Of a stretch of 64,000 nt of DNA, positions 1-12,612 are shown piece by piece; the first letter of the stretch is position 1, and each line of letters starts with the position of its first letter. The notes beneath the pieces are model-generated. The model did no database searches, was not told the origin of the DNA, and saw only the letters and a list, made by a program, of their open reading frames with translations. The stretch is from positions 16,467,045 through 16,531,044 of the forward strand of contig LS997566.1 of the NCBI GenBank assembly GCA_000469685.2, read 5' to 3'. Source of the DNA: Haemonchus contortus (lineage: Eukaryota; Nematoda; Chromadorea; Rhabditida; Trichostrongylidae). The position numbers and the translations under genes were made by a program.

Positions 1-705
1 ACGAGTTGTACGCCGGGGTAACTGCTTGGCAATGCTACACTTAACAAAGGTATCTGATCTATGAAATTTGACCTCGTGGCTTGCAAGATAAAAGAAAAAC
101 AAAACAGAATTTATTTTTCTTGTGAGAGCAGCTGACATCAAATTTTGAAGGAGGAAAAAAATCAAGAGCTCTCGGCTGGACAATTCCTCCTAATTCACCC
201 TACTGTCCTGTTCTTGCACCAAAGGATTGCCCCACATTCTGCTTTCTAGACCACTTTTCAGAAAAAAGGCACGCCCTAACAGACACGAACTCAAAAGTTA
301 CATTTATCCTTTCAAACACAGGTCAGTGGAGTTTTTTGGGAGAGCTTATAATTACCTAAGCGTTGGCCCTATGTTGTAGATAGCAAGGGCGCACATTGTG
401 TTGATTAAGTATGTCCAAGAAAAAATTGAAGGGGTTCAGGAATTGTGCCAACTTGTTCCTGTTCTTATAGAAGTGTTTTGGCTCGAGCATCGAGCTTCTG
501 TCAACATATCTATCCACGAGAAACCAACATACAGCTCATTGTCAGACCTGAAATTGTTTCCCTCCTTGAAATCCTATCCTGTTGTTTTTCTCAGGTAAGT
601 TGTTCCATTCAAAACAAATGTCTAATAAGATGCATCTTGGACTTCTGCTGTTCTTCATTCCCGTGAACTAACTATGTAGGAAGGATAAATTCTTTAGAAG
701 TTAAT
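1..705. other. non-coding, nothing firm
   Basis: No convincing gene. Two overlapping open frames (398-598 and 445-666) lack family features. A GTAAGT string follows CAG at 595-600, preceded by a pyrimidine tract, so a small exon cannot be excluded, but no partner exon was found. Confidence 0.5.
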
Positions 706-941
706 AAGTCAATCTAGTCTGAGGGATGAGCCCTGCATTCGACTCCCATCAAGATTTTTTGTGGCATATTGACCGCGTATGTGGCCTATACAATGACTTG
801 CAATGGCCAGCCGATGTACAGGTCAATCTTCTTCCCAGACGAGTCTGATACCAATTGAAACCGACCCAGGCGGATAATGAGATTCCAACCCGTGACATGC
901 GTGTATAATAGGGCCCATTCGCCACTACACCACCTCCGCCC
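706..941 (-). repeat. tRNA-derived SINE, copy 1
   Basis: On the minus strand this copy starts at the GGGCGGAGGTGGTGTAG-type head near 941 and runs to the conserved CTCAGACTAG-type end near 706. The middle block (GGCCATTGCAAGTCATTGTATAGGCC-like) is shared with all other copies. The internal promoter B box is degraded. Full family length is about 270 bp. Confidence 0.8.
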
Positions 942-949
942 TTAATTTC

Positions 950-1427
950 GTGGTATACCGAAAAAAGAATTGCTCAACACACTACTCATATTCATCTTCT
1001 TCCCATCTTTACGGGGTGAGAAAGGGACGATTTGAGCAAACATTCTCTATTTCTAGAGGTAATCCAGGCTCATGGGCATCGGCTACCTTGACATCGCCCA
1101 CCAAACCAACCAAGTTTTTGTGCGTTTGGAAATATTAAGGACTCTTGGCTAGACAATTCAACTGTGCAACACTGCGAGTTAGTTCCATAATCGGCGAACG
1201 TGCTGATCCGCAATAATAATATTATTGCATAAGGACAGCTAAGCAAGATCATCCGTTACTAATGTACTAACCGTGTAGCGTAGTGCTACACTTCGCGCGG
1301 AAGTGAGGTAAGCATATCTTTTGAATTTCGGGCATTTTTCGTGCATTCCTGATAGAACGTCAGAAACGCTACAGCAGAGAAGGCGCTTGGTGGGATATTG
1401 TGCCAACAACATACTTAGAGCCATTTT
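950..1427. other. non-coding stretch
   Basis: Nothing recognised. A short inverted repeat (GTGTAGC and GCTACAC, 7-bp arms) lies near 1275-1293. Confidence 0.4.
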
Positions 1428-1486
1428 CAGGCCTTTGAAAACGACGAGTCGTTGGCCAGAATAAAAATTTCCACCTAACAACCTCG
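1428..1486 (+). repeat. interspersed repeat fragment, degraded copy
   Basis: Shares the block TTCCACCTAACAACCTCG (1469-1486) and the preceding AGGCCTTTGAAAACGACGAG-like segment with 56548-56622. This copy has lost the GAAA part of the hammerhead-like core seen in the other copy. Element boundaries and class are unknown. Confidence 0.6.
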
Positions 1487-3548
1487 AGGCAAAAGCAAAA
1501 TTAACAGTTTCAAGAACAACAGAAATGCCGAGGTTTCAATACGAGAAAACTTGGAATTGAATGTATGGGTTCACTTTGCTCGAGAATTTTCCAGCGAGTG
1601 GTTAATGCAGTAGTTTGAAGGTAACTCTGCGAGAAAATGTGGAGGATGAAAAAGCACTGAATTTGACGGCACATTGTTAAGTGTGAGAACGTGCATTGTC
1701 GTGATGGAAGACAAATTTTTGCTACTTTTTCGGTCGTTTGACCTGAATGAAGCTGAGCGTGGTAAACGTCGCTGTTCTTACTGCACTGCCTTTTTTGCAT
1801 GGATATCGTCATTGTTAACATCATGTAAATTGCACTAGGAGCAGAAACCGTTTGAGAAATTCAGAAAGCTCGAACGATTCCACTTTCGCACCCTCAAACA
1901 CTTCACATCGTCGTCCTAACGTGAGCTTCTTTCGGATTCCCTTCTGTGTCCATACGCTGTGACACAGAACTTTTTAATCGACATTTCTGAAGAGAGGCGA
2001 AGACCTCATACAGCCGTTTCTTACTCTGCGAAGCTGTTTCAGACGACACGCAAGCGTTGATTGGTGACAAAAACTTTTTCGGCCAGCATTCATAATGTCA
2101 TGATCTCATCCTCTTCTCAGCTTCTAGAAGTTCGAGGTCGTCGAAATATAGTAGTCGACCTCTTCATGGATTGTCGTCCCAGCCATTCTCACCAAAATTG
2201 ATACGTACAAATCGCTTCCAACAATGTCTCCTATTGAATGTCCCTCTTCCGAAGAGATTGCTGATGCCTGTGCTGCTCTTCACCCGTTTTCATAGTAATA
2301 AAACATAATATGGTCAGCGTGCACTCGATTTCCAACATACGTTCCTATCCGTTTAATATGATGGCCGTGTTATGCCGGCCTTGTTATTATGCACTATTCA
2401 CAGGACGAGACGGATAGCACGCTTACATGAGAGACACCGAGACAGCCATCTCGTACCCTATCTTACTGCTTTTTTTATGAAGTCTTATATTTTTCCAACC
2501 CAATAATTTTCACGATTTTTTCGCCGCCTTTGCACTTTTCTGCACCATGGCTTCCATTACTTCACTCAAAATAGATACCTCGAAGTTATTGTGAATTGTG
2601 CCTTTAAATCTGGTCGTGTTAGCACACACGAAATTGCAGGCAAAACGAAAAAACAGACAGCGACTGTTCTCATCTCATGGACTGGTGCACGTTGGCAAGT
2701 ATGCGGCCATTGTTTTGAAAACCAGCTGCTTTGTAAAGTAATTAATAAGCAAATGTCCACCTAGAAGTTTTCCGGGCAACGAAATCTCATTTTGAAGATC
2801 ATAATTGCTTACTATCTTGAGGATAACATTGCCCATATTCTTTCCCCAGCCAAGCTATCTACAATATCTAATTTTGTAAGTGACATGAAGAAATGCATAT
2901 GAAATTGAAGCAGGTGCAGCCGGTTTGATAAATTGCAGAGGTCCGTCACTTCTGCACGGCAATGAGCGCTCATTGATCGTTGTTAACAAGCTTAATGTGC
3001 GGGGATGTTCAACACCAAAACTCTTCTCTTTTCGACATGCCGATCACTTTCAAATCACAAAACGTTCTTCAAAGACAAGAACACTTCGACGTGAAGGTGC
3101 ATACGCGATTTTGAAGGGAATCCATACCTGAGCAGCCTACTTTACCATGAATTAAACTCTTCTGTCTGATCACATTTCACTTCGTGATCTGATGATAAAT
3201 TACGAGTCTTCTCATGAGGAATTGTCAGCGAAATCTCATCGAGCGCATAGTCAATTACCTGGGCTTCTAGAGTCATTTTCCCTGATAAGTTTCTTATTCA
3301 TAACCTGCCGCTTATATAGGTCTTACGCTTCTAACGATCTATAATGCGAACGAGGGTCACCCAAAGCTTAGATGCTACGCCGCGCCCAGAAAGTGGGTAA
3401 ACATAAGAGGATAAAAAATAGCAGGACCGCAGGTACCGTCGTCTACAGCGACAATCCTATACCATCATCTCGCCGTCTTACCGTCTGGGGCGAGTCCCTA
3501 ACTTAATTCATGCCTCTAGATGGTACGGGGTCAAGCGGGACCACAAAA
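1487..3548. other. mostly unassigned, possible small exons at 2844-3131
   Basis: An acceptor-like tract (TTCTTTCCCCAG) ends at about 2850. A GTAAGT donor follows at about 2877 and an acceptor (AATTGCAG) at about 2938. Joining these keeps a frame open to TGA at 3131. The product would be short, basic and unrecognised, so this is only a weak model. At 2588-2606 there is a GTGAATTGTGCCTTTAA string that resembles the end of the inverted-repeat elements at 8477 and 22035. Confidence 0.2.
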
Positions 3549-3630
3549 ACGCGCGTGGTCCTCTTCTCTTCCAACGTCAAGGGCTAGCCACGCGCGTGGT
3601 CCTCTTCTCTTCCAACATCAAGGGCTAGCC
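3549..3630. repeat. tandem duplication, 2 x 41 bp
   Basis: Unit 1 is 3549-3589 and unit 2 is 3590-3630, each starting ACGCGCGTGGTCC and ending GGGCTAGCC. They differ at one base. The near identity points to a recent local duplication. Confidence 0.9.
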
Positions 3631-3901
3631 ATAGTTTTTGTATTGCGATGAATACTTTATAATATGTAGTACGTAACGCCCACACTTTCATTGCAGTTAG
3701 TGAATTCTTTGTTCCGTTATTACCGGAGTCATAAATACCCGCTCAGCCATCTACACAACCAGAAGTACAATCAGGTGTGTATCTTCGAAAAAATCTAATA
3801 ATGGATGAGAGAATGGAGAAGCTCTAGGAACCGCAGAAAGGAAAGGCACTACACACAAAAATATCGCTTCAATTTTCAATAATATTCCTGTTAATAATAG
3901 A

Positions 3902-4160
3902 GCGGAGTTGTGTAGTGGCAAGTGGCGCACTATCTCACACCCACGGTCACGGGTTCGAATCCTGGACCGATATCCGCCAAGGCCAACCGAGCCTTCCATT
4001 CCTCCAGGGTCGGTCAATTTGTACCCTACACGACTGGGAAGATAAAAGCACTGACTTGTACATCGGCTGGCCACCGAAAGTCGTTCTATAGGCCACATAC
4101 GCACTCATTACGTCACTTCTATTCTTAATGGGAGTCGAGTGCGGGGCGCATCCCTCAGAA
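3902..4160 (+). repeat. tRNA-derived SINE, copy 2
   Basis: Near full-length copy on the plus strand. The head holds an A-box-like TGTAGTGGCAAGTGG segment and a good B box (GGGTTCGAATCC, around 3951-3962), the hallmarks of an RNA polymerase III promoter inherited from a tRNA gene. The body continues through GGTCGGTCAATTTGTACC and the shared CATCGGCTGGCCACCG block. It ends near GGCGCATCCCTCAGAAT. No long poly(A) tail is visible. Confidence 0.9.
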
Positions 4161-6458
4161 TAATTATTGGGAAGAACTTTGTACTCTATCCTTTGCTCTT
4201 ATTGCAGAGTACAGTAATCCAAACCACCCATCTGAAATGAACGTAATTTCCCAGTGAATTGTGATGGCTGCCGTCAAACATCACGTCTGCAGTAGTCAAA
4301 ATTTGTTTGCTTGTGGTAGAATACTTCGAGGAAAACCTATTCCCGAAAAGTCACTACGTTAATCATTCAATCACTTACTTCAGCTCCCTGTTCAGCAGAG
4401 AACATCTGGTACTGGGATCAAGGGAGTTCTGTTGTGGTATGCTTACTATGTATAAATCACTACTTTGGGGTGCCGGTTTGTTTGGGTGTCTGTATCCACT
4501 AAGGGAAACATAGGCTAACATAAGCTTCATGCAACACCAACAATCCGGACCTCGCCCACATGGGAGGGGAGCGAGTTATGTGAACACTTTTCCTATTACA
4601 AGTATCGAAGTAAAAACCTACACCAGGTTTTGTGGCGAGTAACAGTGCACGAAGGTAGGCAGGGTCCTATTAGGCACAGATTTGGCATTTTATTTAGATA
4701 TTAGGTTGAGAAATAAGTAATGCCCGGTTCTGATCCGACATTCAGAATTACACAACTTCCTTCACAACCAACCTTATTAACCCTGGAACGACAACGCTGC
4801 TCAGCGAAGATTCGCGCTTTTTCGGTCGCATGGGATAACATGGCTCGATGGTGGGTGGCACACTTCCCACTGGTTCTTTTACTTATTTTTCATTATTTTT
4901 TCAAATCATTCTCTACTTGAATGGCTCCAAAAAAATCTTTACATTTTGACAGCAGCTATGTTCGGAAAGTACTGGGTTACCGTTTGGAGGGTAATCTTGA
5001 AATGAGACGTGGTTTAGGAAATGTAAAACAGAAGATCTGAAGCCAATGATAAGAAATTGCATTAGAAACTGTATAAATATGTAAGTACCTGCAGTGCCTA
5101 CAAAATGATCTGTACTGATGGGTTCGACCACTCCCGCAGAACCACCCTATGATTCATCTACTTTAGGGAGATCCATGTTCACCCCTTTACTATGCATGAC
5201 GCTACAGTTATGGAAATTAGTGGGAGAGAAACTCATAACAATCCAATTTGCGTCAATTTCGAACTGAATTAGAAAAAAACGAATCAAATGTCTATACAAG
5301 AAAAAGAAGCTGTGGTAAAGCTCAATTCAACCATGGGCGCAAGGAGCCTCAAACGCGCTCTTCTTACATGACATATATGCAAGACGGCGATCTGTCGTCG
5401 AAGGGTGGAATGCAATATCTACAGCAACTTTCTACAACTGCCTTCCATTAACCAGTTATGAGTGGTCCAGCAGCTTTTTATATTATAAACCCTTTTATCT
5501 GTTCATTCTTGGTGAGTTATTATGACATCATGTCATGATAACTGTCACCAGCAACGATACCGTTACCCTTGCATCTGTGTTCTCGTCCTATCTCATGAAA
5601 TACAAAGAAGCCATGCTATACAAATTTTGCAGTCTGGGTTCCTTCGTAGAACCCATCGACGCTGGATGTAGCGCAACAAAAGTTATGATTCGTGCAGACC
5701 ACGGAAAGTTCCTCTCTTCCAGCCCATACATGCACACATTCAAGCACACCTACAAACTTAATAAACGCACCAGCACACAAGTATACACATTTGGAGAGCC
5801 TTATATACATAATTGGATGATTCATGTTGTACAATTCTCCTACTATTACATATTTAACCATCGCAGTCCATAAGAAAAGGACAGGAAGCTCTGTAACAAA
5901 GCCTCCAGACTTTCGAAGCAAAATACGAACTTTAGACGAGGCAAAAAGCGGCGATTTCTAATGCCGAGAGGCGTTCTGAATGCAGAAGATCAGTGCTGAG
6001 TTGCCCTCACCAATCGTTTTCCCGCTTATCAGTACTGTAAACATCGTATCCGCGACCGCAATCATGCAGCATTCTAAGAGATTCATCGAGGAATTTCCCA
6101 TAAGACACCGCAAGCGAAACAGTGTGAAATTCCGATCTTCCGATTAAGATATCGTAAACGTGTTCTCAGCAGTGACAGGTTTCAGCTTCCAACTTTTCCT
6201 CCCACATTCCTTTTCCTGCTTTTGGGCCTTATCACACAACATTATCGCAGCACTCATTGTGACAAAGCTGCTGATATATTCAACCATCACATGCTTTTAA
6301 TAGTTGGGAGCAGTTACAGATCGGAAAAGTAGACATAAGTGGCCTACGGGTACATCTATAATAGGAAGAGCGGTAAGCAAACAGGGCGAAGGTCCACTTA
6401 GCAGTGAAGTTCGCTCTGCGAGCAAAGTGGCTAAAGGTAGGATATCCTATATGATTTT
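4161..6458. other. non-coding, lone mariner-type terminal repeat
   Basis: No supported gene. At 4702-4727 the sequence TA-TTAGGTTGAGAAATAAGTA resembles a mariner terminal inverted repeat, but no matching opposite end was found within 2 kb. It may be a solo end of a deleted element. Long frames at 5535-5873 (+) and 5616-5921 (-) overlap each other and show no family feature. Confidence 0.4.
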
Positions 6459-7020
6459 TTGCGCAGAATCGTGAACACCCACCTGTACAACAAGGCCTAT
6501 TTACGATTGGACGGTTTTTCATTTCATAGTGAGCATGTGCATAAGCTGCTATACCATTACAAAAAAATCCCTTTAGGGAATTCCTGTTCACCAACGAAAA
6601 GATATACAGTGAAAAATGTGCTTAGTAGGCAGAGGGACAGGGTTTATGCGAACTCGAACAAAGGGAAGTGATACAACGCAAGGCTCAATCGCTTACACTA
6701 TGGTTAGTGCGAGCATCATAGCCGAGGCCAAAACACCGATTACTTTGGAGTTCAAGAAGTCAAGGTGCATTTTGCTGATTTGAGCCGGACATATTGTCAA
6801 AACGGAGCTCCTGTCTCTGTTCAGGATTTGTCGAACCCCTACCCCCTGACATACGATCAGTGAACGTTAAGGAGCCCTGACCCAAATCCCATAGGTGTCC
6901 CGATGTGGTCAACTTTGGAAATAAAAAGTGTGCGTAAGCCCAAACAAGGTCTGATCTTATCTCGAAAACGTTTTGCGGAAAGCCGGGATCAACTCGTTGA
7001 TCTCAGCTGTGTGTCACCGT
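6459..7020 (+). pseudogene. decayed Tc1/mariner-superfamily transposase
   Basis: Fragments of a DDE transposase in order but in different frames. They are an N-terminal RRIVNTHLYNKAYLRL-like helix-turn-helix tail (6459 on), EFLFTNEKIYS near 6578, RQRDRVYANSNKG near 6631, YCQNGAPVSVQDL near 6790, and SPDPNPIGVPMWSTLE near 6873. In active relatives the motifs read FTDEK, QDSAPAH or QDGAPAH, and SPDLNPMDY. Here the first two catalytic aspartates appear as Asn and the frame breaks several times, so the copy is dead. No terminal inverted repeats were identified. Assignment rests on motif order and is fairly secure at superfamily level only. Confidence 0.6.
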
Positions 7021-8476
7021 AGTGCCTACCATCTTCGCCTCTGGGCGTTTTCGCCTCTGGGCCTGAGTGAAAGAAGAAGGCAACCAATTCCAGTCCCAAT
7101 GTTCTATTTTTGTAAGAGATCAGTGATGAACATTTTTTATTTGGCTTGTTTTATTAGTTTTTTATTCGTTTCTGAAAGAGTAATATGTATCAGTATCATC
7201 ATAATTTTGGTACACCCAGTAAAACTATGCAGTCTAGCTGGACAGAGAAACGAATGAAGTGAATGGCTATGCTCTTCTCGGCAGTTAGGTTGACACCATT
7301 TCTTTTGCCTACATATCTGATACCGGCTCTTATTTTGACTTTGTTTTCTTGCAACACCAGGGTCTTTTACCTGACCCAGTGCAATAACAAGCATATCGAA
7401 GCTGATAGATAAGTATAGATAACTTCTACAGGATTCTGTTTTTTTTTTATCATCAGATGCCTAAGTTCCATTCTATCCAGTCAATTCGAGCATGAATTTA
7501 TGATGCTTCTTGATCCTATACCTAAGATGCGCAAGAGCCGAGGCTACTTTCCACAAAGCTGCTTCCTGTCAGGTCGTTCGAAGATTTCATGACCTGGAGA
7601 TCGGTCACTTGGCGTTGGGTGTGGTAAGAATAACTGCTTCAGTTTCAACCTCATTAATTAGCTAGCATTAGCTAATTATTCCAGAGAGATGGGTTTCCGA
7701 TGGACACTCACCTCTCTATTCTCACACGTTTTAAGTCTCATTTCAACAGATTAAACAAGGACTGACTAGATCTCGGTTTCTAAATCGCAGTAAGTTTCTT
7801 CACAGAAAAGTAATCTGGTAAGAAGGAGTTGGACTACATTTTCAGAACTTAATCCCGGTTCCAGATGTTTTTACCATTTCCATTAGCAGCAACCGATGGA
7901 GAAACATAGCGCGGAACGAATCTCATTAGGAGTGGGGGAGTGTTTTCAACTTCGTGTTTTGTGTTCGAAGACAGCTGTTTCATTGGATTAATACAAAAGC
8001 CGGCGAATGAATTGAGTATATTGAAGTCTATCAATGGTTCTGAGCTTCCATTGCAACCGAGCTACTTGAGGCTACTGCTTCTCCAAGTTGACATCAGGAC
8101 TAAAAAGTGTTAGTTGAGGTGACCAAACTGGTGAACTTCCAACGTTTTCAATCTACAGAAGTTCCCTAATCTCAAGAAAGTCGTTCCCAGATGATAATGC
8201 CTTTCAGGTGGTAAGGCTAAGTTAGAAATGGACCCACTAAAAAACAGAATTACTCCACAAAGAGTATATGTAGAACTGCCTGAATGGCCATGAATACGTA
8301 CTGGCTCAAAGTTCTAATCCTATGAGTGGGAGATATCTATAAATGGCATAGACACCCATCCACCCAAAAGATAAACAGTTGATGTACTACAACTGCACTT
8401 TATAAACAGGCTTTGTTGGAAATTTTGTTTTGTTTAATGTCATGAGAAGAGTCTCAGTGGCAAACTTACTTTGGTT
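7021..8476. other. non-coding stretch
   Basis: No exon model with good splice sites was found. A GTGAGT donor-like string on the minus strand near 7708 has no open exon upstream. Confidence 0.4.
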
Positions 8477-8966
8477 AAGAGGCACAGTTCACGATAAAAG
8501 TGACTTATGAGGGCATACCGCTAGGATGAATATGTGGCCCCATCGCATGCCATATGTGGAGAAGTCAGGTCGGAAAATGTCCTAGGTAGGGCTCTATAAA
8601 GGCTCAAAGATTGTCTCGTGCGTATGCGCGGACGAGTTCCAACGGCACTCCATTCACAAGGGTTCCCATGTCGAAAATTCAAACAGCTTGCCAGACCGTG
8701 AAAGGCAATTCTGACAGTATCGCTCAGTCAGTTATTTGCGAAATCCGTACAAGTGGGATCTCGTCCAAATACCCCTTCCATGTCACTGATTTCCGCCATG
8801 GTAGTCTCGTACAACTTCTAGTAGTTCCACCACTGTCAAGGAGTTGATTTCTCGCAAAATCGGCGACTTCCTCGCTTCCTTTGAAATCGATGCACTACTC
8901 CTAATCAATCCTTCCGCTTTTCGACTTGTAAAGGGCACATTTTTTATTATCGTGAACTGTGCTCTT
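8477..8966 (-). mobile_element. 490-bp inverted-repeat (MITE-like) element, copy A
   Basis: Ends are TAAGAGGCACAGTTCACGAT (8477 on) and its near-perfect inverse at 8947-8966, differing by one base indel. Read on the minus strand, the interior aligns with the element at 22035-22532 (for example GGACGAGATCCCACTTG, GGAACTCGTCCG, AGCCCTACCTAGGACATTTT). The 78-codon frame at 8611-8847 lies inside it and is probably not a gene. No transposase is encoded, so it is non-autonomous. The superfamily is not clear from the ends. Confidence 0.65.
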
Positions 8967-10687
8967 GAAAAATGAACACCTTAAGAGTTTTGTTTCGCGA
9001 TACGTGGACAGGGGACTGGACGTGGACTGGCGCCCGCTCATAAAAGTCGACGATCAACGAGGCGATAGGTGATACAGGTGTTAGGTGATAAAAAAGTACA
9101 GTTCATGGATGTACAGTGTGAGTAAAGAGCTGCACCATGCACCAGTCTTGTGACCAATGTTTTCTGATACGAATCTGACTGACATGTCCGTTTCAGGATG
9201 CATTAGAACAGGAGGTCAACACACGGAAAAGACGGTAATCTGGGAAGTTCACATACGCGAATTACGCTGTGATGATTACAAGGCGATTCACTACTACATA
9301 TCTCTTCATGTGGCTTTCGATGGACTTTTTTTGGGCCTCGAGGTACTTCGGATCCAGGTCACCAATTTAAAATTGAATCGGAGAGAAAAACGTTTCATAA
9401 TCACAAGAAAGAGAAGCTCATATTTGTCAAACTGGCTTTCCCACAGTAGTTTTGAATGAAGACCAACCGCAGATGACATTATCTGTTGCCATTATACTAT
9501 CAGCTGCGAGGATGGCTTCGAAGATACACGAACCTACAAGGTGGAGACTACGTACGGGCCGTACTCAGACTCATCTCAAACTTCAGTGACTATGGAGGCA
9601 TTTGAGGGTATAGCCAAAAATGCTATCGTCCTTTCGGGATCTGAAGAAAGCAACTGGCCGAAATTGAACCTAGTCAAGCTCACCTACAAAACTGATGAAG
9701 TTCGAAAAACGAAACACAATAGAGCAGGTCATAGGGCATAGCAAATAACAGGAAGAGAAATTTTTAAGAGAAGGCCTCTCTGAAGGTGCGTAAAGGACTC
9801 CTCCAATAGCCCTTCTACATTCGAACAGCTATGATTTGACCAGCGCTTCATGGAACAATCGTTCATGCAGGTGCACAACCTCCAAAAAGTATATATCACA
9901 TAGCATTCTTCATTCACGTGCTATCAAGCCCTGATTATAGGCGGTCTGCCTGTTCCCTCCATAGGCTATTCCTCATGCATAGTTGACACTTGGTCAGAAA
10001 AACAACTAGAACCTACAACTGAACTCGTTTCCAGGAGATCCAACAACCAAAATGTACTTCCAGAGTAGGAAAGTTATCGGAAGTCTTTTTTCGCTATGCC
10101 CTGGAAATCCGCCTAGGAGGCAAGCATGATTCGAGGAATTCCTGTATGCATATTCAGACAGAACTGCTCAAGGAGTGCGGAAACGACTCAAACAAGTAAC
10201 GTTCCAAAGCTATTTCTATGTTAGTAGTAAAGAAATGAATGAGTGGGATTAGAGTGACGATGGCGGGGAAGCGAGAGAAAGATGAGCAGGTGTGATTCCA
10301 TAAGTTGACCACGAAAACTGATCTCTTCTCAGAGGCAGTACTTTTACAGGATTCTGTTCTTCCTCGCAAAAATGTCTAATGGTCAAAAGTGCCCTGTGCT
10401 GCGTGCCTCTTGACAAAAAAGATACTTTTCGTAGATTTGGAACAAGATAGGCTCCACACTGAGTCTGAGGGTTCGCCATGAAAAACATCGCTACTAGAGC
10501 TTCATTATATCAAAAGGACTAAGTACTACAGAATAAAAGCCAAGCTTACTGCGATAATCTCACCTCCAATAGAGGTGGTATCCATATGAAAATCTGAAGC
10601 AAGCAGAAATATTCTATGGGTCAGTACATAGTACATTAGATTCGTATAGTTACAACGCGTGGTTCTATAAAGGAAAGCCTCTGAGCG
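8967..10687. other. no firm gene
   Basis: A good acceptor (CCGTTTCAG) ends near 9193 and precedes open sequence (frame 9157-9459), but the upstream GTGAGT donor at about 9117 gives a stop on joining in the longest frame. Nothing else was recognised. Confidence 0.3.
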
Positions 10688-10957
10688 TCAATCACCCTTC
10701 TGAAGGTTGCGCCTCGTATTCGAGATCGACTCAGAATCGCAGTGGCGTAATGAATACAAATGTGGCCTATGCAATGAATTACGGTGGCCAGCCGATGTAC
10801 AAGTCGGTGCTTTTATCCTCCCAGACGAGTCTGTTACCAATTAACCTACCCCGGAGAGAAGGATAGCTTGGTTGACCTAGACAGACTTTGATCCGGGATT
10901 CGAACCCGTGACTCTGTATGGGTGAAGTGCGCCACTTGCAACTACACCATATCCGCC
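10688..10957 (-). repeat. tRNA-derived SINE, copy 3
   Basis: Near full-length minus-strand copy. The B box reads GGGTTCGAATCC on the minus strand (about 10898-10909). The head GGCGGATATGGTGTAGTTGC lies at 10957 and the body continues to 10688. It is one of the better preserved promoter regions in the family. Confidence 0.9.
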
Positions 10958-10980
10958 TGTATGGTTAAATATTCTGAGTA

Positions 10981-11209
10981 TTATCCACTACCCCCTAAGC
11001 GTCTGCCCACACTGTCATAGAAAGCGTAGTCACTAGGGTGCATAGCCTGCAAGCCACTAGCGGATATATCATAGAACAAAGGCAGTAACGCAAATGGGGA
11101 TATACACTCTTCCGAATCAAAGAAGGCCATCAATTCAGGCCATCTTTGAGCGATATGTATCATTTTGGAGATGATGCCAAAATCCACCGCCATTACAGAC
11201 ATATCTCCG
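10981..11209 (-). CDS. exon candidate, unknown protein
   Basis: An open minus-strand frame with ATG at 11202 and TAA at 10981-10983 (73 codons). It may begin a little earlier, at an acceptor-like CTTCATGTAG before residues HSRIGD. The sequence is mixed hydrophobic and acidic (for example WPELMAFFDSEECISPFALL near residues 20-40) and reads like real protein, but I recognise no family. It lies directly upstream, in its own direction, of SINE copy 3. The reading may end at a donor rather than at the TAA. The downstream exon was not found. Confidence 0.3.
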
Positions 11210-12369
11210 ATACGTGAATGCTACATGAAGGCGCTTTGTAGAGATGATGCAGTCAGTAAAACAAAGTAAATCATCGTTGAGTAATCACCGAAATGATGGG
11301 GATGAGGGCGTCTTATTGCACGAAAATTGCGAGGTCTTGAAAAAACTGTTCCTCGTAACATAGTGGAGCAGGGATGATGTTAGCAACCTCCGATGTCAAG
11401 GCAGATTAATGAGCGAAGGGTGAACAGGGAAGGAATAGTTACTCATCGAAATTCGCAGAGCGGAAGAAAAAAGTAACTGTGAAGAATTCTCTTGGTGTTT
11501 ACCGACATTACTCGAGGTAAACAATACTTCCAAAATGGCACGTGCCCTGTAAGTTAGAGGTAAGCGGTCCTGTAACGACGGATGGCAAATCACCTCATTT
11601 TCGATCATCCATCCTGTCCTGCTAATACTGCAGTTGTTTCATAGCTCCCAATATGTCAGACTATCGTTGGCGGGAGCGTCTCCCTTACGCAGTAGGGTTG
11701 AATGGACAGAACCCTACCCAGTTGTCATTGCGGTCTAATTCAACAGTTACATTTCTCGGTAGGTTCAGCCGACACTGGCTGACAGTAAACGCCTCATTAA
11801 AGATCTCTACGATTAAATTAGAAAATAAAAAGTTTATAAACCGTAATAAACCGTACAAATAGTGCTAGCATGGTCATGAATCTTCACTAAGAAAGCAGCG
11901 AGAGTAAAAAGTATGCCTCATGTTCATCGATTCGGAAATGATGCTCTAAACATAGTCGGCACTGAAGCGACTGTGCGAGCAACCACCAGGTTCTTTCAGA
12001 ACATCAAAAGTCATTGTTAGCTTTCCTGCTACCTTACGATCAGAGTTCCACCAACTTACCAGATCATCAACGAAAGTAGGAAACCCCTACGTGGCGGCTA
12101 ATTCTTGCGTCACCTTTTCAAAAGTCTATCTTGGGATGCAAAAGGTCGTCAAGGGAACGGTTCACGATGTTTTCGGGGTATCTTGTTCAAGACGAATAAC
12201 GGATTTGATATAATTCAGAATACTGCGAAGAAGAAAAAGCAAAAATCAACTTAGTTAGACAACTATAAAGTGGTAAAAGAATATTAAAGTCAGAGGTTGG
12301 TCGATAATGTGATGACAAAAGTTGCATGGGAACGGGATTTGGACGAGCTGTCCAAAAGTGTGAGCTAAT
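11210..12369. other. non-coding stretch
   Basis: No supported gene. The frame 11396-11608 (-) starts at ATG but shows no splice context or motif. A GTAAGT donor-like string on the minus strand near 12051 has stops in all frames upstream. Confidence 0.35.
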
Positions 12370-12612
12370 GCTCACGGCCGGCTACAGTAAGCTGCATGCG
12401 TCGCGATCAAGATGAGCACGCTCCACAGCCTTTACAACGCCATGAGCACTCGTCCGCCCTTGGGTGTGTATGTCGGCTTAGCCGGTTTTGAAGCCCGTAT
12501 CACGCTTTATCCAGGTCGTTTCTCTACCCGACAGCATCCCTTTTGGGAGTCACAGCTTCATCTAATGAAGTAATTTTAAAAGCCATTTCTATCGTGAACT
12601 GTGACTTCAAAA
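12370..12612 (+). mobile_element. partial copy of the inverted-repeat element, copy C
   Basis: The 3' half only. The segment CCTTTACAACGCCATGAGCA followed by CTCGTCCGCC resembles the middle of the element at 22035, and the end ATCGTGAACTGTGACTTCAA (near 12588-12608) matches its terminal repeat with changes. The 5' end is missing. Confidence 0.45.

Noticed and set aside
3902..3975. Possible tRNA gene (A- and B-box-like elements)
   Set aside because: It is the head of a SINE. There is no anticodon arm or cloverleaf, and the same body follows in many copies.
4274..4530. Minus-strand two-exon mini-gene (ATG at 4530, GTAAGT donor near 4378, acceptor near 4287)
   Set aside because: The frame is open for 50 codons and the splice strings are good, but the second exon is only 13 bases to a stop and the peptide has no recognisable feature. 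Chance is a fair explanation.
4702..4727. Mariner element starting TTAGGTTGAGAAATAAGTA
   Set aside because: Only one end was found and no transposase fragment follows, so it is noted as a solo end rather than an element.
8611..8847. 78-codon plus-strand frame
   Set aside because: Lies wholly inside the inverted-repeat element whose related copy at 22035 does not keep the frame.
9117..9459. Plus-strand exon after CCGTTTCAG with upstream GTGAGT
   Set aside because: Joining the sites creates a stop in the longest frame. The alternative frame closes after 13 codons.
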